From Ruminococcus sp. (GTDB lineage Bacteria > Bacillota_A > Clostridia > Oscillospirales > Acutalibacteraceae), in the NCBI GenBank assembly GCA_017481395.1, contig JAFUPE010000081.1, forward strand, positions 1 through 16,106: a DNA stretch of 16,106 nucleotides, in the 5' to 3' direction. Numbering within the stretch: the stretch's first letter is position 1; each line of letters starts with the position of its first letter. The notes beneath the pieces were generated by a model, which was not told where the DNA came from, did no database searches, and worked only from the letters and a program-made list of their open reading frames with translations. Both the position numbers and the translations under genes were made by a program. Shown in pieces: positions 7,321-15,184 of this stretch.

Positions 7321-7639
7321 TACGCACCCTCGGCACACAAACTATCATGCCTAGTTGGTGCTACGTATTTCCTCGAATATCTACCCACTCACGAAATTTG
7401 CCTGTATGCAAATGTACAGCACTTGCATACTTGTCGGCAAATTGCCGTTCGCAGTTGATATTCTCGGACTACGCACCCTCGGCACACAAACTATCATGCC
7501 TCGTTGGTGCTACGTATTTCCTCGAATATCTACCCACTCACGAAATTTGCCTGTATGCAAATGCACAGCACTTGCATACTTGTCGGCAAATTGCCGTTCG
7601 CAGTTGATATTCTCGGACTACGCACCCTCGGCACACAAA
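7321..7639. repeat. 149-bp tandem repeat, two copies plus a 21-nt partial third
   Basis: Copy 1 is 7321-7469 and copy 2 is 7470-7618; they differ only at 7353/7502 (A/C) and 7415/7564 (T/C). The first 21 nt of the unit recur at 7619-7639, immediately before the ribosome site of the ABC ATPase. Each unit contains nested inverted repeats; in copy 1 GAATATC/GATATTC (7375-7381, 7457-7463), AATTTGCC/GGCAAATT (7395-7402, 7436-7443) and GTATGCAA/TTGCATAC (7404-7411, 7423-7430). A second dyad, GCACC/GGTGC, is at 7324-7328 and 7357-7361. The unit length is not a multiple of three and the open frames across it shift between copies, so it is noncoding. It resembles a palindromic interspersed element, but I do not recognise a named family. 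Confidence 0.9.
7375..7463. other. Long interrupted hairpin inside repeat copy 1
   Basis: Three nested complementary arm pairs (7, 8 and 8 bp) in the same order on both sides define an 89-nt fold-back with an 11-nt apical loop (7412-7422). The same structure recurs at 7524-7612 in copy 2; the T/C difference at 7415/7564 lies in the apical loop and leaves the paired arms intact. Confidence 0.75.
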
Positions 7640-7659
7640 TGAAAAGGAGTGACTTTCAA

Positions 7660-8616
7660 ATGGTAGAGGTTAAAAATCTGGTGAAAAGCTACGGCAGTAT
7701 AGACGCCGTAAATGACATCAGCTTTACTGCAAAGGTTGGCGAAGTTTTAGGCTTTTTAGGTCCCAATGGTGCAGGTAAATCCACCACAATGAATATTATT
7801 GCAGGCTACCTGTCAGCCACGTCGGGCACCGTTACGATTGACGGCTACGATATTGTTGACGATGCCAAGGAGGCAAAGAAGAGGATAGGCTATCTTCCCG
7901 AGCTTCCGCCGGTTTATCAGGATATGACCGTTAATAAATACTTAAGCTTTATGTACGAGCTTAAGAAGGTTACCTTACCCAAGGACGAGCACCTTGCCGA
8001 GATTATGAAGCTTTGCGGTATTGAGGCTATCGGCGACCGAGTGATTTGCAACCTTTCCAAGGGCTACCGTCAGCGAGTAGGTGTGGCTCAGGCGTTGGTA
8101 GGTAATCCCCCCGTAATAATTCTTGATGAGCCTACAGTAGGCCTTGACCCTAAGCAGATTATCGAGATGCGTGCTCTTATTAAGAATTTAGGCAAAAAGC
8201 ATGCAGTTATTTTCTCTTCACATGTGCTTTCCGAGGTAAGTGCAGTATGCGACAGAATTGTTGTTATTTCGCAAGGTAAGATTGCCGCTGACGAGGCAAC
8301 AGACAGAATCGCTTATATGAAGTCAAACGAAATGAGGCTTCTTTTAACTGTTGAAGGTAACTCTGCCTCTGTAATTTCCGCCATAAGCTCAGTTGACGGC
8401 GTTACTAAAGTAAGACGTGGTGACAGACAGGACGAAAACACCTGCAACTACTCTGTTGAGTATAAAAAGGATGTGGACATCCGAGCAAACGTTTTCAGGG
8501 CTTTGGCAAAGGCAGGCTGTCCTATTTTGCAGATGAGGGATGCAGGTATGAGCTTAGAGGAAATGTTCCTTAAGCTTACTACTCCCACATATCAGGATAA
8601 AGGAGGTAACAACTGA
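7660..8616 (+). CDS. ABC transporter ATP-binding protein (GldA-like)
   Basis: A 318-residue ABC ATPase. Walker A is GPNGAGKST (34-42), the signature LSKGY starts at 132, Walker B is VIILDEP (152-158) and the switch histidine is H188 in SSHVLSE. The last 100 residues form the C-terminal domain often present in ABC-2 exporter ATPases. I place the start at ATG 7660, 10 nt after GGAG (7646-7649); the frame stays open upstream into the 149-bp repeat, which would give a false longer protein, and an ATG at 7639 lies before the ribosome site. It overlaps the permease gene by 1 nt (TGATG). By context it powers a Gld-type exporter; the cargo is unknown. Confidence 0.93.
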   Translation: MVEVKNLVKSYGSIDAVNDISFTAKVGEVLGFLGPNGAGKSTTMNIIAGYLSATSGTVTIDGYDIVDDAKEAKKRIGYLPELPPVYQDMTVNKYLSFMYELKKVTLPKDEHLAEIMKLCGIEAIGDRVICNLSKGYRQRVGVAQALVGNPPVIILDEPTVGLDPKQIIEMRALIKNLGKKHAVIFSSHVLSEVSAVCDRIVVISQGKIAADEATDRIAYMKSNEMRLLLTVEGNSASVISAISSVDGVTKVRRGDRQDENTCNYSVEYKKDVDIRANVFRALAKAGCPILQMRDAGMSLEEMFLKLTTPTYQDKGGNN

Positions 8617-9350
8617 TGCTTGCGATTTTCAAAAAAGAGCTTAGCTCTTATTTTAATTCAACCTTAGGTTACATTATTTTAGCTCTTTATTTGCTGTTTT
8701 CGGGCTTCTTTTTCTGGATGATTTGTTTTAACGGCAGTCTTAACGCCCTTGTAAATGTTGTAAATTATATGCTTTACGTTGTATTTTTCTTGGTGCCTCT
8801 TATTACCATGAAAAGCTTTGCTGAGGAAAGACGACAGCACACCGACCAAGCTTTGCTTACTGCTCCTGTAGGACTTTGGGAGATTGTTTTAGGCAAGTAT
8901 TTAAGTGCCCTAACTCTTTACGTAATGTGTAATATGGTATTTATTTTCTATGCCTTTGTGCTTATGGTTGTACTTGGTGCAACGGTACCTTGGGGACATC
9001 TTTTAGCGGCTGTTTTAGGTATTATCCTATTAGGTGCGGCTTTGCTTAGTATGAATCTTTTATTTTCATCCTTAACAGAACATCAGATTATTGCCGCTGT
9101 GGTAGGTATTGCCGCAGGACTTGTAATTATGCTTTACGATTCTATCGTTGGTGCTGTTGAAAACTTTATCAATACACTTTTCGGTACAAGCTACGAAGCA
9201 TTTATTATTGACAAGCTTTCCATTACGGCTCATTACGAAAGCTTTATCAGCGGCGTTCTAAGTCCTGTTGACTTCGTTTTCTTCTTTAGCTTTATTGCCT
9301 TATTCCTGTTCATGACCAATCGTGTTTTGGACAGAAAGCGTTGGGCTTAA
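8616..9350 (+). CDS. ABC-2 type permease (GldF-like)
   Basis: A 244-residue membrane protein with about six hydrophobic segments. After an N-terminal MLAIFKKELSSYFNSTLGY, which is typical of ABC-2 permeases, comes the cytoplasmic coupling region FAEERRQHTDQALLTAPVG (about 69-87) followed by LWEIVLGKYLSAL. These match the GldF/NosY-like permease family. An AAAGGAGGT ribosome site precedes an ATG that overlaps the ATPase stop. It presumably forms the membrane path for the exporter with the ATPase and the GldG-like protein that follows 18 nt later. The substrate cannot be read from the sequence. Confidence 0.9.
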   Translation: MLAIFKKELSSYFNSTLGYIILALYLLFSGFFFWMICFNGSLNALVNVVNYMLYVVFFLVPLITMKSFAEERRQHTDQALLTAPVGLWEIVLGKYLSALTLYVMCNMVFIFYAFVLMVVLGATVPWGHLLAAVLGIILLGAALLSMNLLFSSLTEHQIIAAVVGIAAGLVIMLYDSIVGAVENFINTLFGTSYEAFIIDKLSITAHYESFISGVLSPVDFVFFFSFIALFLFMTNRVLDRKRWA

Positions 9351-9368
9351 TTTAAGGAGGTGCTTTAA

Positions 9369-10886
9369 ATGAACAATACTAAAAAAAGACTTACCTTAAA
9401 GCAGAGAAAGCTTCTTAATGCTGCCATAATTGTTGTAGCAATTCTTATTATTGTCGGTATTAACATTTTATCCTCGGTTCTTGTAAGCCGATTTCCTAAA
9501 TTAGAGGCAGATGTTACCCCAACAAGTGCCTACAGCCTTAATGCAACAACCAAGGAATACCTGAATTATATGGAAAGCGAAGTAAAGGTTACCGTTTTAA
9601 CAACGGAAGAAAACTTTACATCAAGAGCAGACGATTCGGGCTCGAACTCTTATTATTATCAGGTTGACAAGCTTTTAAGAGAAATGTCAGTTTACGAAAA
9701 ATTTAACTTAGAGTTCAAGGATATTTCAGCAGCTTCTGCCTCTAAGCTTTCGGCACAGTATCCCGACGTTGACTGGACATCTACAGAAAATCTTATTCTT
9801 GTAGAGTGCACTGACAAGTACAAGATGCTTACGGTTTCTGACGTGTTCTCTTTCAGCGAGGAGTATGCTTACTATTATGGAATGAACGTTATTGAGTCCC
9901 AAAGCATTGAGCAGAGCATGCTTACAACAATCCAGAAGATTACTGCTACTGACATTCTTAAGGTTGCTGTTTCCACAGGTAATGGCGAATTTTTGAACCA
10001 GCAGTCTCAGTTTTATGCAGGTTACGCAGGACTTAAAGAGCTTTTGGATGACAACGCCTACGAGGTGGTTGAACTTAATCTTCTTACAGAAGAGATTTCT
10101 GAGGATATCGACGCTTTATTAATGGTTGCACCTGCAGTAGACATTACCGACGAGCAGAGTGAAAAAATCAACAACTGGCTTCTAAATGGCGGTGACTACG
10201 GAAAAACCTTTGTTTATGCTCCCTTTGATTTTAACGAGTCCACCGAAAATATGGACCTTCTTTTAGAGCAGTGGGGCATGAACGTGAAAAAAGGATATAT
10301 TTACGAAAACGACCTTACAATGGCTCTTTCGGGCGGCTCTACACCTCAGCTTACAAGCATTGTAAACTATGCTGACGAAACCTTTACCGAAGACCTTAAA
10401 ACAACAACCCTGCCCATAATTATGCCTTACTCTATGGCTATAGAGATTACCGATGAAAAGACAGCTACCCCCTTACTTACGTCTTCGGATACAGCCGACC
10501 TTCTTCTTTTAAACAAAAGCTCCGAAGAGCCTGTGTATGAAAAGAGCACAGGTGAAGCTTTAAACTACGCCGCTGTAGCTAAAAAAGGCAACGATGATTT
10601 AAGCAAGGTGTCAAACTTTATTGTATGGGGCTCATATGAGGCATTAAGCAGCAATGCAATTAATGCTACAAACTTTAACAATGCTCCTTACTTTGTAAAT
10701 ATTTTCAATAAGACTTTAGGTAACGAATCAGAGGCAATCGTTGTAGACAGTGTAGGTTTAGGCTTCGAAAGCCTTACCGTAAGCTCTGCACAGCAGGTTG
10801 CCGTGTTTGTGATATTTGTTGTGCTTATTCCTCTTGCAGTGTTTGCAGTTGGTATTGTAGTCTGGATAAGGAGGAAGAACAGATAA
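9369..10886 (+). CDS. GldG-like ABC transporter auxiliary protein
   Basis: A 505-residue protein anchored at both ends: a positively charged start (KKRLTLKQRK) and membrane segment at about 17-39, and a second segment at about 477-499 followed by IRRKNR. The large middle part lies outside the membrane and fits the ABC_transp_aux (GldG/MutS2-like auxiliary) family, with the early LEADVTPTSAYSLNATTKEYL and a later LLMVAPAVDITDEQSEKINNW region, the part that resembles a GATase-like fold. In Bacteroidetes GldG belongs to the GldAFG complex linked to gliding and secretion; in Clostridia the role is not established. It overlaps the next gene by 1 nt (TAATG) and has an AAGGAGGT ribosome site. Confidence 0.85.
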   Translation: MNNTKKRLTLKQRKLLNAAIIVVAILIIVGINILSSVLVSRFPKLEADVTPTSAYSLNATTKEYLNYMESEVKVTVLTTEENFTSRADDSGSNSYYYQVDKLLREMSVYEKFNLEFKDISAASASKLSAQYPDVDWTSTENLILVECTDKYKMLTVSDVFSFSEEYAYYYGMNVIESQSIEQSMLTTIQKITATDILKVAVSTGNGEFLNQQSQFYAGYAGLKELLDDNAYEVVELNLLTEEISEDIDALLMVAPAVDITDEQSEKINNWLLNGGDYGKTFVYAPFDFNESTENMDLLLEQWGMNVKKGYIYENDLTMALSGGSTPQLTSIVNYADETFTEDLKTTTLPIIMPYSMAIEITDEKTATPLLTSSDTADLLLLNKSSEEPVYEKSTGEALNYAAVAKKGNDDLSKVSNFIVWGSYEALSSNAINATNFNNAPYFVNIFNKTLGNESEAIVVDSVGLGFESLTVSSAQQVAVFVIFVVLIPLAVFAVGIVVWIRRKNR

Positions 10887-12463
10887 TGAACAAAAAAACA
10901 AAAATCGGCTTTATTGTCGGACTTGTTGCTTTAGTTTTGATTGTAGGGGTAATTTTGCTTGTTATCTTTTTGCCTTCAGCCTCAAACGAGGATGATTACG
11001 TGCCCAAAGAGTTTAACAGTATTGAATCTACAGTTGACGAATCCGGTGTGCGTACAGTAAGCGTTCCCGTTGATGAAAAGGGAAACGTTAAGGAAAATAC
11101 GTCAGGTGCCCTTGTAGATATGATTCCTGCAAATCTTAAGGCGATAACCATAAAAAACGATGCAGGTAATTACGAGTTTAAGTGTTCTACAAATGCAGAC
11201 GGAGCTACAAGCTATACCTTGGTAGGCTTTGAGGATTACGACCTCAACGGCACCAATACGTCTATGATTGGCTCGGCAATTTCCTGCCTTGATATGGCGG
11301 CGGTTATTGACGTAACAGGCGAAACAAAAGCTGACTACGGCTTGGACTCTCCAAAGGTTACGGCTACGGCAAAATTTGACGACGGCTCTACAGTTACCGT
11401 TTATATTGGCGATGACGCCCCCGGCGGAGCATATTCTTATGTAATGCTTGAGGGATGTGATGCGGTGTTCTCGGTATTAAAAACCGAAATCGAAGCTCTT
11501 ACACTTAACCTCAACGATATGTTCAATTCCCTTATCCGCAGTGAGTACAGCACTGTATCCGACGAGGATTTTACCTATATTACCCTTGGCGGCAGACATC
11601 TTACTGAAGAAATCACCTTGGAGCACGCTCCCGACGGCTCTCTAAACGGCTATTATATTATGACCAGCCATGGCAACAAGCCTGTAAATTCAGTTGCAGG
11701 CTCCGATATTGTAGGCTCCATTAAGTCTATTACAGGCGAGAGCGTTGCCTTTGCAAATCCTGATGCAGAAACCTTGCATTCTTTAGGCCTCGATAAACCT
11801 TACGCGACAGTTAAGGCAGAATATGTTTACGACGAAGCTGACGACGAGGGCAATACCGAGGAGAAAACCCTCTACGTCTCTATGCTTTGCTCCGAGCCCG
11901 ACGACGAGGGCAAGGTTTACCTTATGGACGAAGGCGGTAAACTTGTATACTTAATCGGCACCGATGCTGTAGATTGGTCGGTGGTTACCCTTGATGATAT
12001 GAGAAGCGAGTACGCCTTTGCTCCCTCTTATTCAGCGGTAAAGAGCATGACACTTTCAAAGGGAGACGAGAGCTACACCTTTACAGTAGAAACCATTGTT
12101 ATCGATAGTGTTGACGAAAATGGCGAAGACATCTCTTCCAGCGAAACCGCCGTTAAATTTGGCGACAAGACCGTTGAAGAGGGTTACTTCCGTACACTTT
12201 TCGAGGATATGGCACTTATTCCCTGCCGAGGCACTGCAACTGCTGCCGAAATGGGTAGCGAGGAGCTTGTGACCATCACTTACGAGTACAATACAGGCAG
12301 AGAGGCAGACACTGTAGTTTACTATGCCACAGATAGCCAGAAGGTTATTCCTGAAATAAACGGCGAGGTTGACTGCTACATTTATAAGTCCGATATAGAC
12401 GGAATTTTAGACAACGCAAAAGCCCTTTCTGAGGGCAAAGAAATCACCTCAATTTTAGGCTAA
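10886..12463 (+). CDS. DUF4340 domain-containing membrane-anchored protein
   Basis: A 525-residue protein with a single N-terminal membrane segment (about 7-29), then an acidic extracytoplasmic region. The pattern of repeated beta-rich units fits DUF4340: AITIKNDAGNYEFKC near the start, YGLDSPKVTATAKFDDGSTVTVYIGDD (about 151-177) and a second, similar HSLGLDKPYATVKAEYVYDE (about 297-316). Such proteins regularly follow GldG-like genes in Firmicutes, Cyanobacteria and other groups, which is the main reason to treat it as a component of the same transporter. It is the last gene of the four-gene operon and is closed by a terminator 17 nt downstream. Biochemical role unknown. Confidence 0.82.
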   Translation: MNKKTKIGFIVGLVALVLIVGVILLVIFLPSASNEDDYVPKEFNSIESTVDESGVRTVSVPVDEKGNVKENTSGALVDMIPANLKAITIKNDAGNYEFKCSTNADGATSYTLVGFEDYDLNGTNTSMIGSAISCLDMAAVIDVTGETKADYGLDSPKVTATAKFDDGSTVTVYIGDDAPGGAYSYVMLEGCDAVFSVLKTEIEALTLNLNDMFNSLIRSEYSTVSDEDFTYITLGGRHLTEEITLEHAPDGSLNGYYIMTSHGNKPVNSVAGSDIVGSIKSITGESVAFANPDAETLHSLGLDKPYATVKAEYVYDEADDEGNTEEKTLYVSMLCSEPDDEGKVYLMDEGGKLVYLIGTDAVDWSVVTLDDMRSEYAFAPSYSAVKSMTLSKGDESYTFTVETIVIDSVDENGEDISSSETAVKFGDKTVEEGYFRTLFEDMALIPCRGTATAAEMGSEELVTITYEYNTGREADTVVYYATDSQKVIPEINGEVDCYIYKSDIDGILDNAKALSEGKEITSILG

Positions 12464-12479
12464 AACATTATAAAGTTAT

Positions 12480-12513
12480 GGCGTCTCTGCTTTATGGCAG
12501 AGGCGTCTTTTTT
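12480..12513 (+). terminator. Intrinsic terminator of the ABC/DUF4340 operon
   Basis: GGCGTCTCTGC (12480-12490) pairs with GCAGAGGCGTC (12497-12507) through 11 bp including two G-T wobbles, with loop TTTATG and a following run of six T. It begins 16 nt after the stop codon. Confidence 0.92.
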
Positions 12514-12768
12514 GTACAGAAAGACTTCGAAAGCTTGCTGTAAAGCGAAAAGATAATTTTTGATATTGTGCAAAAAACAGGAATTGACCCCTTTGAAGTT
12601 GTCATTTTTTGTTACGTTTTTGTAACCATTGATTTTTAATAAAAATACACAGAATTTTTATGAAAATAAAATCGCAAAACCCAACATATGGGGGCGAGGC
12701 GACATTTCACGCCAAATTGCCTCAAAAACATTTGTAAAAAATGCACAAAACACATAGCTCCATTTTGT
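12514..12768. other. Intergenic A/T-rich stretch with short inverted repeats
   Basis: No gene is visible. A small dyad GTTAC-GTTTTT-GTAAC lies at 12611-12626. A GC-richer island around 12690-12722 holds GAGGC/GCCTC and GGCG/CGCC dyads. Both precede the promoter of the wall protein and could be operator sites, but nothing identifies a regulator. Confidence 0.4.
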
Positions 12769-12797
12769 TTGACTCATATGAAATTGTCGAGTATAAT
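12769..12797 (+). promoter_or_regulatory. Sigma-A-type promoter of the DUF348/G5/3D gene
   Basis: TTGACT (12769-12774) and TATAAT (12792-12797) are separated by exactly 17 nt, with an expected start near 12804 and a 55-nt leader to the ATG. This is one of the best promoter matches in the window. Confidence 0.85.
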
Positions 12798-12858
12798 CTC
12801 GGTGTAATCATCGTGATAGTATATTCTGATGAAATTTTATTGAAAGGAGTCGGGGAAA

Positions 12859-14082
12859 ATGAAGCAGAAGCCCAAGGTATCTAAGGCTTTTTCTATAATG
12901 CTTGCTGTACTTAGTGTCCTTATGATTGGCGTTATACTTGCAGGTGCTACCTTGTCAGCTGCAGGAAGCGACAAAACTGCTGATACCGCGGCTCTTTTTA
13001 CTGGTGACATATTGGCACAGGCAGGTGTTACTTTGTCAACCGATGACGAGGTTATACGCGTTGACTCTGACGGTGCAGTTTCTCTTACTATTATAAGAGC
13101 GTTTGACGTAGAGGTTGTTTACCGCGGCAAGTCTTTTAATGTTAAGTGCACAGGCGGCAGCGTTTCCGAAGCTATTAAGTCCGCAGGAATTACCCTTTCT
13201 GGTGCTGAAGCTGTAACCCCTGACCTTGACAGCGTGGTTACCGCAGGCACAGTTATTGAGATTGTTGCAGACAGCTATGTTATTTTAACCGCAGACGGCG
13301 AAACAAGAGAAATCGCCACAAAAGCAAAAACCGTTGGTGAGTTTTTAGCCGAAGCAGGCGTTTCACTTTCAAAGCACGATATTTTAAACGTAGATAAAGA
13401 AGATGAAATTTACGATAACATCGACATTACCGTTCAGAGAGTCGAGTATAAAGAGGAAGTCAGAACTGAGTATATTGACTATGACTTTGTTACCGAAGAA
13501 ACTGATGATATGTACCTTGGCGTTACCTCTATTGAACGTTACGGAGTTGAGGGTGAAAAGGAAGTAACCTATAAATGTAAGTATATCGACGGCGAGCTTG
13601 TCGACGAAGAATATATAAGTGAGAAAATTACAGTTGAGCCTGTAGACCAGCTTGAGCTTGTAGGTACCTACGTTGAGCCCGAGTACGAAGAGCCCGAATA
13701 TGACTACGATTATGATTTCGACTACACACCTCCCGCATCAGGCGGCGCAGGTACGTTTACAGACCATAACGGAAACCAGGTTGCCTATACCAACGTGCTG
13801 ACAGGCTCGGCTACAGCATATTATGCCGCCGAGGGTGCCTATACCGCCACAGGCGTGCCTGTTCATGTAGGCGGGGTTGCGGTTAATCCCAACATCATTC
13901 CTTACGGTACCAAGCTTTACATTGTGTCAAGCGACGGAAGTGTAGTTTACGGATATGCAACAGCTGTGGATACAGGTGGTGCTTTGATGAGTGGCGAGGC
14001 TTTGGTTGACGTTTTCTATCCCACTTATAATGAGTGTGTAAACTGGGGCAGACGAAACGTTACGGTTTATATTTTGGGTTGA
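12859..14082 (+). CDS. Secreted cell-wall protein with DUF348, G5 and 3D domains (YabE-like)
   Basis: A 407-residue exported protein. A basic N-terminus and hydrophobic segment (about 12-36) form a signal peptide or anchor. DUF348 units follow, best seen at about 79-121 (FDVEVVYRGKSF onward) and 133-175 (KAKTVGEFLAEAGVSL), then a G5 domain (about 194-265) ending KITVEPVDQLELVGTY. An acidic Glu/Tyr/Asp-rich linker (272-296) leads to a C-terminal 3D domain with GSATAYYA, AVNPNIIPYGTKLYI, AVDTGG (D371) and VDVFY (D384). The order matches YabE/YocH-type proteins of Firmicutes, related to Rpf resuscitation factors, with 3D related to the MltA lytic transglycosylase barrel; a peptidoglycan-cleaving or remodelling role is inferred. 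A GGAG ribosome site (12845-12848) lies 10 nt upstream. Monocistronic, with its own promoter and terminator. Confidence 0.9.
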   Translation: MKQKPKVSKAFSIMLAVLSVLMIGVILAGATLSAAGSDKTADTAALFTGDILAQAGVTLSTDDEVIRVDSDGAVSLTIIRAFDVEVVYRGKSFNVKCTGGSVSEAIKSAGITLSGAEAVTPDLDSVVTAGTVIEIVADSYVILTADGETREIATKAKTVGEFLAEAGVSLSKHDILNVDKEDEIYDNIDITVQRVEYKEEVRTEYIDYDFVTEETDDMYLGVTSIERYGVEGEKEVTYKCKYIDGELVDEEYISEKITVEPVDQLELVGTYVEPEYEEPEYDYDYDFDYTPPASGGAGTFTDHNGNQVAYTNVLTGSATAYYAAEGAYTATGVPVHVGGVAVNPNIIPYGTKLYIVSSDGSVVYGYATAVDTGGALMSGEALVDVFYPTYNECVNWGRRNVTVYILG

Positions 14083-14115
14083 TTTTTCACACATCTCTAA
14101 CATCTATATAAAAAG

Positions 14116-14151
14116 AGGTTGTCTTACTGATTAAGTGAGACAACCTTTTTT
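14116..14151 (+). terminator. Terminator after the 3D-domain gene, probably bidirectional
   Basis: AGGTTGTCTTACT (14116-14128) pairs with AGTGAGACAACCT (14134-14146) through 13 bp with one wobble around GATTA, followed by six T. The flanking A-run before the stem gives CTTTTT on the minus strand, so the same hairpin could also end the convergent ttcA-like transcript, which has no U-tailed hairpin nearer its stop. Confidence 0.92.
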
Positions 14152-14245
14152 GTTGTGCTTTTAAATTGTAATTATATCGTCTGTAGGAAATTTCTTTAGG
14201 GTTATTCTTAAAACTATGTATTTCCTTTTATATATAATAGTATAT

Positions 14246-14272
14246 AATGTCAGTTTGTTTAACCCTGACGTT
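14246..14272. other. Small inverted repeat in the convergent intergenic region
   Basis: AATGTCAG and CTGACGTT form an 8-bp stem with one G-T wobble around an 11-nt A/T-rich loop. Two overlapping TATAAT boxes precede it (14233-14238, 14243-14248), but no matching -35 box or gene follows in the plus direction. Function unknown. Confidence 0.35.
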
Positions 14273-14312
14273 AATGTGTATTTTTCTTAATCAGAGTTTT
14301 TCAAAGTCGGAA

Positions 14313-14365
14313 TTGCCCTCCGTAGCTAACGGCGGAGTTGCCCTTCCGTGATTAACGGACTTGCC
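14313..14365. repeat. Short hairpin repeat array at the ttcA-like 3' end
   Basis: TTGCC(C) recurs at 14313, 14338 and 14361 with spacings of 25 and 23 nt. Between the copies lie two hairpins: CTCCG/CGGAG (14318-14322 with 14333-14337) and TCCGT/ACGGA (14345-14349 with 14355-14359, loop GATTA). The right end overlaps the last codons and stop of the minus-strand gene. The layout is like a REP-type palindromic element; I do not recognise a named family. Confidence 0.6.
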
Positions 14366-15071
14366 AACCGCTTATGTTTCCTCTTTCCAAAGCACCTAAA
14401 AGCTTTGATTTCAAGTCGGGATAATCTTTCGACAGATTTTTAATCAGCTCTTTGCTTCTTTCACGCTCGGTGTTCTTGTCCATAGGGCATGTGCTTTTAA
14501 CTATAGGCAGGTTTTTATTTTCAACCAATGCGGTTATTTTGTTTTCGTCGCAAAGAATCATAGGTCTTATCATCCATAAGTCCTTGTTTGAAAGGTAAGT
14601 AACAGGGCGAAAGCAGCCGATATTACCGTTGCAGAAAAGATTCATTAAAAAGGTTTCTGCCGCATCATCAGAGTGATGCCCCAAGGCAAGCTTGTTGCAA
14701 CCTGCCGCCTTTGCCATATCATGAAGAATCCCACGACGCATCTTTGCACAAAGCGAGCAAGGGCTTTGGCTTTTCTTTACTTCAAAAACCACCTTGTAAA
14801 GCTCTGTGCGGCGGATGATATATTCTAGGCCAAGGTTTTTGCAAAAAGTCTCAATAGATGAAAAGTCAGTTTCGGCATTGTTAAAGCAAGGGTCTGCACT
14901 TATTGCTACAAGCTCGAAGCTTTTGGGATAATATCGCTTCAAGTGTGCCAGTCCTGCAAGCAAGGCGACACTATCCTTGCCTCCCGAAACGCCGACAGCA
15001 ATGCGGTCACCTTCTTCAATCATATTATATTTATCAACAGCCGCCCTCATAAGCGAGCTTAATTTCTGCAT
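14352..15071 (-). CDS. ttcA: TtcA-family tRNA 2-thiocytidine biosynthesis protein
   Basis: A 239-residue PP-loop ATPase. SGGKDS (29-34) is the adenylating P-loop, and CSLC with C105 and C108 plus C195 (KSTCPMD) match the three cysteines that hold a [4Fe-4S] cluster in TtcA. GHHSDDAAETFLMNLF and IRPMILCDE are also typical. TtcA adenylates and thiolates C32 in the anticodon loop of certain tRNAs; other thiolases share the fold, so the exact target is inferred. The start is ATG 15071-15069, chosen because GAGGTGA sits 4 nt upstream; an in-frame ATG 30 nt earlier has no ribosome site. The last residues (GWQVR) are encoded by the hairpin repeat array, so the native end may have been altered. It diverges from the lipoprotein gene. 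Confidence 0.88.
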   Translation of the reverse strand: MQKLSSLMRAAVDKYNMIEEGDRIAVGVSGGKDSVALLAGLAHLKRYYPKSFELVAISADPCFNNAETDFSSIETFCKNLGLEYIIRRTELYKVVFEVKKSQSPCSLCAKMRRGILHDMAKAAGCNKLALGHHSDDAAETFLMNLFCNGNIGCFRPVTYLSNKDLWMIRPMILCDENKITALVENKNLPIVKSTCPMDKNTERERSKELIKNLSKDYPDLKSKLLGALERGNISGWQVR

Positions 15072-15092
15072 AAAATCACCTCGTTTATAAGT

Positions 15093-15121
15093 ATTATACA
15101 CTATTGATTTAATTTTTTAAA
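15093..15121 (-). promoter_or_regulatory. Possible promoter of the ttcA-like gene
   Basis: On the minus strand TGTATAAT ends in a perfect -10 box at 15098-15093, 22 nt before the ATG. The -35 position 17 nt upstream reads TTTAAA (15121-15116), a partial match only. Confidence 0.5.
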
Positions 15122-15184
15122 TATGTTATTATAAGTAAACATAAATTCATTAACTGGCTTTGCCTTAATTATACGGAGGTTAAT

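Noticed and set aside
7321..7639. CRISPR array
   Set aside because: The unit is 149 bp, tandem without unique spacers, and there are no cas genes in the window.
7264..7642. Open frames of 64-95 codons across the 149-bp repeat
   Set aside because: They are the same DNA read in shifting frames because the 149-nt unit is not a multiple of three; no ribosome site or protein family supports any of them.
12640..12858. A cyclic-di-AMP (ydaO) riboswitch before the wall-protein gene
   Set aside because: Such switches often precede wall-enzyme genes, but the promoter lies only 55 nt before the transcript's first codon, too short for this riboswitch, and its conserved core is not visible.
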